The notes beneath the pieces are model-generated. The model saw only the letters and a list, made by a program, of their open reading frames with translations, had not been told where the DNA came from and ran no database searches. Positions 45,910 to 58,380 of a stretch of DNA of 64,000 nt are shown one piece after another. The stretch's first letter is position 1, and each line of letters starts with the position of its first letter. The DNA is from Perca fluviatilis (taxonomy: Eukaryota > Chordata > Actinopteri > Perciformes > Percidae), in the NCBI RefSeq assembly GCF_010015445.1, contig NC_053126.1, positions 11,568,169 through 11,632,168 of the forward strand, in the 5' to 3' direction. Both the position numbers and the translations under genes were made by a program.

Positions 45910-48786
45910 TCATGGCAACATTTCTGTAGCAGGGGCTACCACAGAGGAAGTTTGGAGTACTTTGTCAGGTGTTTATATGTCTTTGTCATCGAGATAGCAT
46001 CACAACCGTGCAAGATACAGTCATGAAACACGTGCATAGTTGAGATCATAATGAAGGCCGAGTTTAAAGAAGGTTGTGGTCCGAGCAAGGGCGCAGGAAG
46101 TAAGGGGGTAGGAAGCAAGCAAGCCCCCCCCCCCACTCCCCATACTTTACGCCCATAGCATGATTTGGCCTTGCGGCTGTGATCCCATGCATCGCAAGAT
46201 GGTCTCTAGATAACGTCTGGATATTGGATTTTTGCACTCTCTATGCAGTCTTAATTTGTTTGAATAAATATTATTTTCTTCCAATAGGGCACACTTGGTC
46301 TAAGGTCAAACATTAAGGATTAGTAAATCCAACTGAAATCCACAGCTCAAATCAGAAGTTTGATAGTGTGACTTGAATGTAAAACCAGCTCCACTGACTT
46401 CTCTCATTACCCATTGATTTGCAATTAAGGAAATTACTTTCATTTTCTACACAGCACGCTTCGTGACATTAGTTAAAACTTGACTCTTGTGATGACAGTA
46501 TTTGTGCCTTTGATAGAATATGACTTCGTGCCATGATGCTGATCAGATGAATGTATTCAAATGAAAGACGTAGTTCAGACATATTAAACACACGTCTTGC
46601 TGTGAAAATATGATGGTTGATGCTGAATGGCACCAAGGCCATACTGAATATAGACATAGGTTGTCTCTAGCTTGATAGTTAGTCATGCTCATAAAAGAAT
46701 GTCTTTATCTGAAGTGTTATTTATATATAGTCCGTGCACTTTGATTTATGGAGCTTTTTCTTTGGCTCAGGTTGCTGTCATTTAAGGATAATGCCTTTCT
46801 TTTACTTAATATTTTTTGCATTTCTAGTTTGGAAACTGCTCTTGTAGATCCAGTCAATAATAACAGGTTTTCGTTCTGTCAGGCTGATAGTGCACCTAAG
46901 GCTGCTGATATGAGGACATGGTGCTGCTGTAATTACTTTATTTGTTCACTGCTAATAATAAAGCCAGTTGAGTTTTTACTGGGAACTCTTGTTCAAGTTT
47001 AATTGTGGCTACATTTTTTGTGCGTTGATGGCAAGTATAATATTAGCGACCTGGGCCAAATAGTACTTAGAATAATCCTTGATGTTTGCTTTAATCTGGC
47101 TGGCTGGAGGTTATTCTATAACCATTGGATAACAGTTTTACAGGAACAGCAAGTGAAACAAATGGCATGTTAAATTCATGGTTCTGTTTTCTGTTTCAGT
47201 TTCTCAAAGTGCCAGTTGCAGTCAGAGTGGGACAAATGTATGCGTCCATAGAGGTAGGCACGGTATGTAAAAACTTCACTATGTGTCAAACATTTTCTTG
47301 TATTCAAATCCAATCCCTGCTGACACACATCTCACCCCGATACCGATTTTATGTGGAAACATGTCAAACCTTCGAAGTAAACTATGATCTCAAAGCCTTT
47401 TTTAGGATGGGATCCCATCTCAAAATAACCCAAAGAGAGAGAACGATATTTAGAAAAAAGAGAATGCTTTCTACAGCCAAGTATACAGCAGTGCTATGCT
47501 GTTGCATGTGTAACATAATTTGATGTTATCGGTTCTATATATTTAGAAATATGCAGGCAAATGCTTGTTAGGTGACAAGATGAAGCCATTACCCTCAGTG
47601 ATAGACAGTGAAAAGTATCAAAGCAGATTTTGTTTGGAGCTCCCCTCATGTTTTGTCAAACTAAGACAAGGGAGCAGGCGTCTGTCAGATACCTGCTAAG
47701 AATTGTAGAATATGAAAAAAAACTTCAAAGCCAGACGTTGGCTCAGTTCAGATTATGAATCAAGCTCAGCATGGCTGTTATCAAGCAGAAAAACATTTTT
47801 ATTTTCCAAAAGTGCCTCATCAATCTTTATTTCCTCAAGATGTTTGACTTAAAATCTCAAACGAAGGACAGTGATAGCTCACGCGGTGTGGTTTCTTAAT
47901 GTGGTGTGCAGTATTACTGCGCTGCCCATCACAGCCGTCATCTCCTACAATATCTGCTCACAGGGCCTAAGAGCTAAATGTCAGCCGGCATTAATGCACA
48001 CTCAGCGTACAATGGGCACAGTGCCAGCACTGACAGGGAACGACCGGTGAAGTCACTACTAAGGAAGGCAATATCTAATAAGACAGGTCCCCTGGGATAA
48101 GGGACAGACGATCACCATAGCAACCTTTTCTCTCCCATCCACCACCACCCCCCCCCGCGCAACCCCCACCTCAATGAGCGAGGAGCGAGGAACTGGCAGA
48201 GGTGAAGTGGGAGTACTGAAGACTGAGCAGAGATGACAACTTTCACTTCAAAGTTGATGGGATAAAGTTATTTCCCTTTCATGTTGCAACTGGTGAGCAC
48301 TGGGGTGAAGTAACTTTACTTTTTTAAGCGCCTTCAGCGAGGGTTAAGAAGTCAGCAGGGATTGGACTCTTATCCAAAGTTGAGTTTCCCATCTAAATTA
48401 ATACATTTCAGAGATACACTTTGCACTTTACAAATGTCAATCAGAATTTCTGTCCGCACAAACAAAGACACTGATTTACAGAGAAAAAGAAACGCTGCGA
48501 ATGTAGCCTACTTTGTGGTGTTATGCACAAAAAATATGAGAAACTCCTCTCAATATGATGCAATTCCAATACAACAAAACCCCAAAGTACAGCCTCAATA
48601 TTACCAGAATTGCATCAAAACTCTTTGTCAGCGACAATTTTGAAAGATATTTATTTATATATTCATTACACAACTGTTGTCACACAGTGTTCATCTTAAC
48701 TTTAAGACAGCTTCGAACTGGTGGATGTAGTATGTGAATATATATGAGAGCACACATTCACAGTGACGTCTTAAATTAATTCACAT
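45910..48786. other. Intergenic, no recognised gene
   Basis: No exon or bounded mobile element was recognised. C runs occur near 46126 and 48149. Frames of 60-132 codons (for example 47125-47523) lack splice-consistent partners or recognisable domains. Confidence 0.55.
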
Positions 48787-49172
48787 TAGGGGTGGGAATC
48801 ACCAGAGGTCTCACGATACGATATCATCCCGATACTTATGTCACGATACGATATTATTGCGATTTTAAACATATTGCAATATTCTGCGATATATTGCAAT
48901 GTATTACCTTTTTTCCAACTTCAGATTTTTCCCAATTTCAAATGATGTCCCGAAAGGACAATTTTGTCAACATCTGTTTTATGTGAAAAGATACATTTCT
49001 CTGCTTGTTCATCTCACTTCAATTTTATTGGTGCAAAATCAGATTGTCAAGCAGACAAACTGACCAAGACATATATAATAAAAAATCGATACTTGGCGTC
49101 TGTGTATCGATACAGTATTGCCACGAAACATATCGCGATACTATGCTGTATCGATTTTTTCCCCCACCCCTA
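48787..49172. mobile_element. hAT-type MITE with perfect 8-bp target duplication
   Basis: 386 bp, beginning TAGGGGTGGGAATCACC and ending CCCCCACCCCTA, flanked on both sides by ATTCACAT (48779-48786 and 49173-49180). The interior is full of ATCGATA/CGATACGATAT variants. An 8-bp duplication and these ends fit hAT non-autonomous elements. No coding capacity. Confidence 0.93.
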
Positions 49173-49180
49173 ATTCACAT

Positions 49181-52100
49181 ACCTACTTTCAAGATCCTTG
49201 GCGATGTAATTACACCAATTAGGCCTTATCAGCTCTTGGACATCCTACTAACAAACATGTTTCACTACCCAGATCATCCTTTGTACACCTTCCTACTCAC
49301 CATTTTGGTATTTCATTACTTTAGAGTTCTACCTACTGTGAGTGCAGTGGATGCTGAACACTTACAGCCTCTGAATGGAGCCACACTCACCCCGCATGAC
49401 ACAGTCCCATAGTTGTTTAATCACTCAGATAGTCACAGCGTCCAAAATACAGGGCATCTCTTCCTGTGTTCTCACCATCCCTCCTCCCTACATGCGTGCC
49501 ACCTGCTGCTGGCTACCTGCTCATCACCATGAGCTGTCAGTGGCCCAAACAACTCCCACACAAGGACAGCACACACCCGTTTTACACACGGCCACATACA
49601 GTACACACATGAGTCTGGAAGCAAGCAAGACGGACAGAAAAGACATTTAATAAATGTGAAATCTGTGAGTCTGATTTTGCAATACAGGCTATGACACACT
49701 TCAGTCACGTTTCTGGACAATGGACAAAGAACAAAATATCAATCCAGCTCATGATAGAAATACACACACATACACTCTTCTTCTTCCAACTCACGTTCCC
49801 AAAATTCACTAACACATGCAGAGTGTGTGAAAATACATTTTAAAAGTGACATGCTCTCATTCATAGTCCTCAAAACTGAGACAGAAGAGTTCAATCTTTG
49901 TTGCAGTCAAGGACATTATGAATAAAAAAAGGAAGAAAAAAAACTAAGTACGTTCTCGTATTCAGAAGATTATGAAAGCTGCAGTTCTTGAAATTTCTCT
50001 GAGAATGTGTAGATTATCTGCAGTGAATGCACCATCTAAATATTGTGTATTTTCATTAGGCTTTGAAGATAATGAAGCACTCTGAAACAGGCTCAAATCA
50101 TGTATAGTATGCCCAGTTTAACATGGCAGACAACTGAGTGGTGTTGCTTCACTCGCATATACTGTATGACGTACTCTTCTTGCTGTAATATATATCTAAC
50201 GCAGCCTTTGCAATAAAGCGGTCTTTTTAAACTATTTAGGGCTACTGCAAGGCTCCTTTGCAAATGTAGCATTTCACAAGCCTACCAACAGTTATGGACG
50301 ACTTTGTGGGGGAATAATCACGTTTGTGACGCACTCCCCTGCTGCTGCTGCTGCTGCTTTTCAGCGTCTCTTTTTGATTCCTCATATCAGCTGTCGGCCT
50401 CCAACACCACTTAAGCCAGAAGAATATCGTGAGCTGATGCTCGGCCTTTGTTCAGTCGCTGTTTGTATGCTTGGCAGTATGCTGCTGGCTGCTTCATCGG
50501 TCTGCTTGTAGGCGATGTCTTGGCATCTGCTGGCTGGTCTAATCTCTGGTCTTATGCTGTTGCTGTCTAACTACAGTAAGTGTATTGGTATTAATTGTGA
50601 ATTCATGACTCATAGTGCCAGAGTATGTTGTATATTAGCTTCTTGTAAACATACATTTTCTACTGTTAGAGGTTGAAAGTACATTTAATCAAGTACGGTA
50701 CTTAATAACACGTTTGAGGTACGAGTACTTTACTTGAGCATTTCCAATTAATGCTACTTTACACACCTGTGAAATTGTGTATTTGTTTTACTTTACTGCA
50801 TTTATTTGTAAATAAACAGCTACTACAACAACAATGTGATATATTGCTGTACTGTAGAATATATTAAAGGCTCTGCACACCCACACAGTGTTTTTAGTTA
50901 TGTGGCTGATTAGACCTGCTGAGGTTGGAGTTTAACAATGCTACAAATGTTGGGGTATATGTAACGGCACCATGTACTAACAAGGATGATGAAGTTGTAA
51001 ATTGTCCAGCAACAATACTAACAGGAGCCAAGTTTAGTTTTTTGTCTAGTTGCAGGAGACAATAACATGTGTGCACAAATAATGATCTTATTTTATTATC
51101 TGAATTTTCTGATCTGACACTGCTATGGTTAAGGGGAAAAAAACGACTGTTTTTGACTGTGGTATTGGTTATATTGACTATTTTGTGGGGAAGCAAAAAG
51201 TTGTCTCTTGTGTCCAACATTTGATAAGCAGGGGAACGGTCACATTAGTAGTGGTTTGTGCTGACAGCCCACACGTAGATTCCACATATTGTCTGGCATC
51301 AGCTCTGTATCAAATGAAGTTTTTTTTTCTTTGAAGAGAGTTTACTGTCACTCCCCAATGTCCTCTAAGGCAGTATAACGTGACTTGTAAGGTTTCCTAA
51401 CACAGATATGCAGCCAACTAACTCATGATTAGCCTTTTGAAACGAGTTGCTGGAGGAGGATACGGCACTGACAACAAACACAGTAATCTCTTGCCCTCTC
51501 TGATTGCAGTGCTGCGAGACATTAATGTGAAATTGGATAATTATTTCTCTACATGTGCATGATTAATGGCCTTTTATGCAGCTATCATGCTGGATGTAGG
51601 ACAGCTGCCTTCCGAAGTAAATAAATAAATATATAAATAAAGCTCTGATTGACTTTGTTCGGAAGCCTGCCAATTCCTTTGATGTAGAGAGTGGAATTGA
51701 GCAGAGGCAGTCAAGAGAATCATCCAGTTCAAAGTGCAAAGAACTTAATCTCTTCCTGTCTCGGTAATGTTATTAGACTCTTGAAGTGCTCACCTTGAAA
51801 GAACATGGGAAGGAAAGGTTATTGAAGATATGTTGGCTTCTCTTGAGCTCGGTGAGGACTCGAACCATGACACAGAGCCATATGACACAAGAAGACCGTG
51901 TCATGAGATGTTGAATATTTATATTATTTCTCAGCAATTGGGCATTATGTTCCCCCAACCATTTAGCATTCAAACATAGCTTTGCGGTGCATTGTTGATT
52001 TACCTATTATCAGGTAAACTATTATGAACGCCTCAACGTCTGCTGCCATTTTTAACACATTAATTCTAAAGAGCTCACTCTTTGCTCTGAGCAATATGCT

Positions 52101-53234
52101 ACATTGCTCTCAAGGCTGTGAGCATTGCATCATTTGGAAGGGCGATAAGGTCTAATTCACAGTCTGCGCAGCGTTAACACACAGCTCTTAATGACTTGTC
52201 CGTAAATGAAAACAAACTCACAGGTTGCTATTATGTAATTCACATGCTGCCATAGGGAATGGCCGCCCACAAACACCACATGGTACGCCATCAGCGCTTG
52301 GCCATAATGAGTCAGTGTTTGTGTGTTCACACATGTGTAGTGGTCTGTGCATGGTTTGCTGTGAAAGTTCTTATAGAAACTGCAAAAAAATCCAAAGGAA
52401 ATAAATTAAATAGCTCCAACTTGCTGCGATTAAAAAGCAGTTTGTCCTCAAGTGACCCTTCTCTCCATGCCTCAATTGTTGAGAGTAATATAAAATACAC
52501 TCAGCCCTCACAGAAAGGCCCCTTAGCACAACAAAAGGATATAATTCACTGCTGAGGGAGTTTTTATCTCTTTCTATATTTTAATAACTGGCCAGTGTTT
52601 GGAGGGCTTTATACAAGGAATGCGCTGCGCAGCCCCAAGAGAACCGCTGGCCCTCGTCTTTCAGCTTTGTGATCAGAAAAACAAACTCCCTCTTTAAATT
52701 AAGCAACTGAAAATCAATTAACCTCAACAGTAAGAGCAGTCCATCCCATGTGTCTTTAAGCAAGAGATTTGCACAGTGATGCATCATTCGAAGGTGGTAT
52801 GTCAAATGTTTTGTGTTTCTGGTGTGTTACCTGACATACTTTGTACTTTATTACATCACATGAATGTGCTATCATCACATTTGATTTGCTATATGAAGAT
52901 GAATTCATTGCAAACTGATATAAATCTTAGATAAATGAGGAGCCAGCTGCCTCTTGGACAGCTTGGATTTACTCTGTAGCCTCAAAGTAACACAGATAAC
53001 CATTGCACTACAATTCTGGTTCATTTGTTTGTCGGTGTAATGCATGATAACTGAGACACCAGTGGTCAGATTTTTATGGAACCTGAAACCAGTGTGTGAA
53101 TCACCACTGTTATTATTGCAGATTCAAACAAGAAGGCATATTTGTCTTGATTTGCTCAGATGTTGACAGCATCTTTTTATTGAAAGGCCTTGTGTTTAAA
53201 GAGCTTGGGCTATGATTTCAAAGGTGCTGATGAT
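49181..53234. other. Intergenic, no recognised gene
   Basis: Apart from the repeat fragment at about 50665-50850, nothing was recognised. A (TGC)n stretch at 50339-50357 produces a short polyalanine frame and is not a gene. Confidence 0.55.
50665..50850. repeat. Interspersed repeat fragment related to 20213-20400
   Basis: It contains AAGTACGGTACTTAATAAC, GAGGTACGAGTACTTTACTT and ATTAATGCTACTTTAC. This is the opposite-strand counterpart of the repeat near 20.3 kb. Confidence 0.5.
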
Positions 53235-53243
53235 GGAAAGTAG

Positions 53244-53606
53244 TAGCCTGGGAAAACCCTGATGAACTTCTGGCAAATTTGATGGGATAAAGAGTCTGGC
53301 CAAGAGCCCATTCAAGCCCATTTCCAATTTTTCCAAATCGATACACCAATCACAACCGTTGACGATAGCGCAGCGATGGCGAGCGGCTTTTTGTTTACAT
53401 TCAACATGACGGCCACCGAAGTGCAACCCGTTGATGCTGCTGTCGCTGCTACGTCTGGTCTGATTGGTTGAAGGACTATCCAATTGCGTCCAGAGGCATT
53501 TCAGCAGCGTCCGTTGGTGACGCCCCTTTGGAAATGGGCTATGAATGAAGCTTGCCCAGACCCACTCTGAGTTACACCTGAAAAGGGTCTGGTGTCACCC
53601 AGGCTA
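53244..53606. mobile_element. Non-autonomous DNA element with 9-bp target duplication
   Basis: 363 bp, starting TAGCCTGGG and ending CCCAGGCTA. GGAAAGTAG flanks both ends (53235-53243 and 53607-53615). A 9-bp duplication is usual for Mutator-like elements, but terminal repeats here are short (9 bp clear), so the class is open. Confidence 0.85.
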
Positions 53607-53748
53607 GGAAAGTAGGGATGTTGATTCTCACTTTTTTTCACAAATCAAGAGTCATGTACTGTAATATACTTCATTTCAGATGGAGTAATCGCACAGCAAA
53701 GAAATCTACCGTGTTGACCAGAATATAATATATATTCTTTTTGTTTTA

Positions 53749-54090
53749 GGGGTGGCAGTAGCTCAGTCTGCAGGGCCTTGGGTTGGGAACCCGGAGGGTC
53801 GCTGGTTTAAATCCCAGTACGGAACAAAGTACAGAGTGTGGATTGGTAGCTGGAGAGATGCCATTTCACCTCCTGGGTGCTGCCAGGTGCTCTTGAGCAA
53901 GGCAGTGTACCCTCCAACCACTCAGGGTGCTGGTCCAGCACTGGCAGCCCACTCACTCTGACATCTCTCCATTTGTGCATGAATAGGTCCTGAGCATGTC
54001 TGTGTGTATTTCAGGCCTGTGTGTAGTGATTTCTAACAAAACAGAGTGTAAATTGTAATTTCCCCACTGGGGATCAATAAACAATACACA
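53749..54090 (+). repeat. tRNA-derived SINE with conserved centre and LINE-type tail
   Basis: Head GGGGTGGCAGTAGCTCAGTC with B box GGTTTAAATCC at 53804-53814. A centre follows with CTCTTGAGCAAGGCAGTGTA and CACTCACTCTGACATCTCTC, then the tail AATTTCCCCACTGGGGATCA then ATAAACAATA. This is head-body-tail SINE architecture. Confidence 0.82.
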
Positions 54091-54099
54091 TTATTATAA

Positions 54100-56371
54100 A
54101 TTTAATTATTAAATACTTCCATTAACACACCTCTGTGTGGCTTGTCTATCAGTCACATATGATACATTTTCTGTAGTCAAATGTATTTCAGTAAAACACA
54201 TTACACTACCTGTCAGAAAAGCCCATAGGTTGAAGTGGGCCTAACCATTTTTGGGCTGACTAACTCTTAACGACATATATTATGGACTTTAAAAAAAGTG
54301 TTGCTTAGCAACAATAATGCAACACTCTCTCCAATCAAAACATGTATATGATGATTAAGAAATCAAAAATATTTTCTTATATTTGGGCCAATACGGTATT
54401 TTTAGAATGCAGTCTTGGCCATGTGGCACCACTTTTTTTTCATATGCGCATGCTCAAAGTACTAAAGAAAACAAGGTACAATAGACAAAAAAATATTGAT
54501 CAGGTACATGTCGGATTAGTAATCAATCAGTCTATTACTTGTACCCTTACCTAAGGAAATCTACACATTTTCTTTGATGGAGTGTTGTCAAATGATAAGA
54601 TGGTGTTATCCACTGTTTGTCAATTGCAACAAGTGTATGTCTATGTGCCAATATTGATCTGAAAAGGTCAAAACCTTCTAAAATTATATTACTTTTTAAC
54701 CCACATTAGACACATGAATTATTATTCTAGTATTTCTTAAAATGTATTCAAAATGCAAAACTTTTAATAGCTGGTTTGAAGATATCATTTTATTTTAATA
54801 CACCGTGGTTACAGGCAGTCCAGCCAAGCATGATGTTCAAATCAACCCTTTAATGGTTGGGGTAAGACACAGAATCATATCAAATTAATTGTCTGTTTTG
54901 ATTTTCTGATGAGCAGCGAAGCTCCATAACAACATTTCTTTAATTATCTGTCATTTGTCATTGTTGAAGAATATGTTGGCTTTTTAAATATATTTGTAAA
55001 ATATTGGAAAAACTATGATGTGCTTTACACACACATACTATATTTTGACATACATACTGTACATATAACACAATGTAGGATCACATATTATATAGATTAT
55101 AAATTCAAAGTTACCCTTAATGCATTTATTTTCACGAAAATATGTGAGTAAATGTAATAAAGATCAATATTTCATGCATTATTAGTGAAGTTCATATTTT
55201 TAGAGGAGTACATAAGGGAGGTATTTTATAAATTATCAACAGCGTTGCAGATTCAGTGTAATCTGTGAGGGAATGTAGGTAATACAAAGGCGATAGCCAG
55301 TGCAGTGAACATTTATTGACAATGATAGCGAAGTCTGTGCTCATCCCTATTTAAAATTCTTAGCTGAGTTCTGGGACCCACCCCAAATGACAAACAGGAT
55401 CTCAAAAGGTCTGCTGCTGTCTCATAATATCATAACTGCGGGTGCTGTCTGCCAACTGTGACTGTTTTTGATTAGAAGCAGGCCACAGACGGAGTGCCCC
55501 AAGGTCCAGCTGCAGCAGGTTGTGGCTGGCCTCGGGATTCAGAAGGGAGAGCAGGCCTGGCAGCGTCCACACCCAGGGGACACTTCTGGATGTGTAAGGT
55601 TGCCAGATGTTGTCTGGAACAAGTGGAAAGCCCCCTGGCGCAGCAGGCCTTCGTCATGGCATCCAGTGGGCTTCACTTGCTAGGCTCTCAGCTGCCTTTG
55701 GGTTTGCTCATCACAGGGTTGAATAACTTTGATTGTGTATTTGTCTTTTTAATGCTCAGACATGCATAGTATACCAGGCATGCATATTGAATCAGTTTGC
55801 TACTGCTTTCTTTTGTTCAGTCCAAACCCACACGAAAAAGTACACAACATGAGTGCCCAAGACTATGACTACGATGGCAGACTTCTCTAACTTTGCTTGA
55901 TGATAAATAATGTAAGTCTTGTCACACAGCTCTTGAGTCAGAGGAGGCTTTAAGTGCCACGTCACGTCAAACAGGCTGTGATTTTAGGTCACAGTTGTCA
56001 CATTCTGAGTAAAAGGTCAATATCTCACCACAAACTATTGTGTTACCATGGTAACATTGTCAGAAAAGTTTCTGACAACATTGTCAGAAAAGTTTCTGAC
56101 AATGTACAGATTTACAGTTGTAGCGTTACAACAATAAAACAGCATCATTCAGCAGTTTCTGTACTAAGGGGCTAAATCCATAGATGAATTATGAGTAGCT
56201 TTGTCTGATGTGAGTAGGATTCAGTGTCTTTGTTGTTTTGTCATTTTTTGTCAGTATATTTCATCTCCTCTACCACCTCCTCCCTTCTAGCATCTGTATC
56301 TGGAAGCCTACTATCTGATTTTACTATTTAACTATTTTCAGATTTTTTGGGTGCCATACTGTGTCATATCC
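54100..56371. other. Intergenic, no recognised gene
   Basis: AT-rich DNA. A short GC-rich island at about 55480-55690 (CTGCAGCAGG, GGGGACACTTCTGGATG) has overlapping frames on both strands but no recognisable protein. A 24-bp tandem duplication with internal inverted symmetry lies at 56056-56107 (ACATTGTCAGAAAAGTTTCT). Confidence 0.5.
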
Positions 56372-57112
56372 CAGTGGTTCTCAAAGTGGGGTTCGGGGAC
56401 CCAACAAAAAGGGGAATCATTTATTTTCACTATAATTTCATCCATAAGTAACACAATGACAGATTGTATGGCTATTTCTCTCATGGGTTTCATTCACTTT
56501 ATGTAATAAAACATCTAAAAGCAAAAATTCTATCAGGTAGGGCAGTGGTTCCCGACCTTTTTTCCTTGGCGCCCCCCTACTTATGTCTAAGAAAAGCTGA
56601 GCCCCCCCGAAACCGAAGTTGAGGTAACTTTCGAGATAGAGCCTTACTTTCTTTTTTGATACAAAGGAGTTATCAGCACTTTTACGTTTCTCCGCCATGT
56701 TTCATTCATAAAATAGTGATGCTGTGGCGGCAGGAAAAACAAGGATGATAGCAGCTAGCAGCTGACCTGATGACGGCAAGGGTCACAGGTTAAGAGGTCC
56801 CGGAGGTTTGGCCTACTAAGTAGCCTGCCTACAATTTTAAGCGAGAACAAAAATATATAGTTTTTATACAGACTTTTGTATACATTCTATATTTTAGTGT
56901 ATTATCATAATTTGTTTAACATTTTATTTTACCTCAACCTTAAACCAGATAAAGATCTTTGCCGCCCCCCTAAGGGATGCCTGGACCCCAGGTTGGGAAC
57001 CACTGAGGTAGAGGACCCTGGGACAAAGTCTTATCAGATTGCGGTCAATGGTCTAATTTGTGTCAGTTTAGGGGTCCTTGATGTAAAAAAAATTTTTTTT
57101 TGAGTACCACTA
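56372..57112. mobile_element. hAT-like element (outer host of a nested insertion)
   Basis: Left end CAGTGGTTCTCAAAGTGGGG, right end TTTGAGTACCACTA (one base from the expected CACTG). The outer target duplication is not visible. Internal sequence is interrupted by a second element at 56543-57005. Confidence 0.75.
56543..57005. mobile_element. hAT-like MITE nested in the outer element
   Basis: 463 bp. Left end CAGTGGTTCCCGACCTTTTT, right end CAGGTTGGGAACCACTG, an almost exact inverted pair. The 8-bp duplication is AGGTAGGG (56535-56542) versus AGGTAGAG (57006-57013), one mismatch. No transposase frame. Confidence 0.9.
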
Positions 57113-57141
57113 TAAAAACAAATATCTCAATGTTAAAGATC

Positions 57142-57597
57142 TGTCACGTACCGCTCCTGTGTCACGTTTGTGTTTTGTTTTTGATTTGTTTTTGTTTCAG
57201 GTTATGTTCACATTCCTGTTTTATTGTGAAGGTTCCCTGTTGCTTCTTGTGTTGTCTGTTTACTTCCTATTGTCAGTGATTGTTTATCCCCGCCCTAATG
57301 TTTTGCACCTGTGTCTCATTGTCCTTTCTGTTTAGTGTATTTAAGTTCGGTCTTCCCCTTACCCCAGTGCAAGATTGTCTGCTTCCCCTGTGTACAGCCT
57401 TCGAGCGTTATTTCCTAGTGTGCTTATCTGTTTGTTTATTCCTTGGATTTCGACTTCTGCCTGTGTTTGGATTTTCCCTTTTGCCTGCCACTTTTGGATA
57501 CCTTTGCCTGTAAGTTTATTCTGACTTTTTGCAATAAACATTTGCAAATACGTACCTGAGTTGTGTATTGTGGGTCCATACGTTTGTGTGCCTGATA
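57142..57597 (+). mobile_element. Solo LTR of an LTR retrotransposon (probably Gypsy-like)
   Basis: 456 bp, beginning TGTCACGTACCGCTCCTGTG and ending TGCCTGATA, flanked by a 5-bp duplication AGATC (57137-57141 and 57598-57602). It contains a TATTTAAG promoter-like box and an AATAAA signal near its 3' end, as in an LTR U3-R-U5. No internal retroelement genes lie beside it, so it is a recombined solo copy. Family assignment is from memory of teleost LTRs. Confidence 0.85.
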
Positions 57598-57959
57598 AGA
57601 TCAACAAAATGGTGATGGCATAGGTGCACTGTTGTAGGGATGACACTCATATTTGCAGCCATAACAATGAACCTTAAACTCTGATAAGGTGACATTACGA
57701 AATGTGAAAACCTTAGGTTTGAGCTGATAATTTTGGTGAGCATGACCTTTGCTGCAAGTAATTAACAAAATAAGCAAAAACATTCTAAAAAATTAAGAGC
57801 ATAGACTCCAATAAATAGGTAATTTATAAAAAAAAATTTAAAAAAAGAAGGAATTTCCTTCTATGACAACAAAGTGAGCAAGTGGGTGTTGAGACTGCAG
57901 GCAGAAAACTGTGTAGGGGGTCTGAACTGTCCTTGAGTATTTTGGTGGGGGTGCACAGG

Positions 57960-58380
57960 GTGGCCTCATCACAACTTTAACTCAGAGATAGAAAAGAAGA
58001 CGGAATGCCGATAATCCTGCATCCTCGTTTTTGTACCTTCTCCAGCTCCTCGGAGACGCCTTTCAGCCCACCCCAAACTGGGCTGGCATACTCAAGGATT
58101 GGACGAATGAAAGTCAGGTATATTTGTTTTAGAACGTCACATGGGAGACCAGCTTTTTTCGGCAACACTGAAGTAATGTATCCCTGGCCATGTCATTGGG
58201 AGAATATACTTGATGTGGGCATCCCGTAACAAATCAGAAGATATCTGAACTCTAAGCAGGTTACAGGTGGACACTTCTGATGTTATGTCCTTAAAATGTT
58301 GGAGACGGGAATGTTGTCCTCTCTTCTGCCACTGATTACCATATATAAGGTCTTAGCTCAATTTATTGCCAGTGAAAACG
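57960..58380 (-). pseudogene. LINE reverse-transcriptase relic
   Basis: On the minus strand, KKAGLPCDVLKQIYLTFIRP followed by ILEYASPVWGGL and LEKVQKRGCRIIGIP is the typical post-palm segment of a non-LTR retrotransposon reverse transcriptase. Upstream sequence to about 58380 continues the similarity in broken frames. No full-length ORF. Confidence 0.8.

Noticed and set aside
50326..50511. Small polyalanine protein with a hydrophobic C-terminal stretch
   Set aside because: The alanines come from a (GCT)n run; no conserved features, no splice partners.
55468..55769. GC-rich candidate exon with frames on both strands
   Set aside because: No recognisable protein family and no consistent splice-site pairing; could be a CG-richer repeat.
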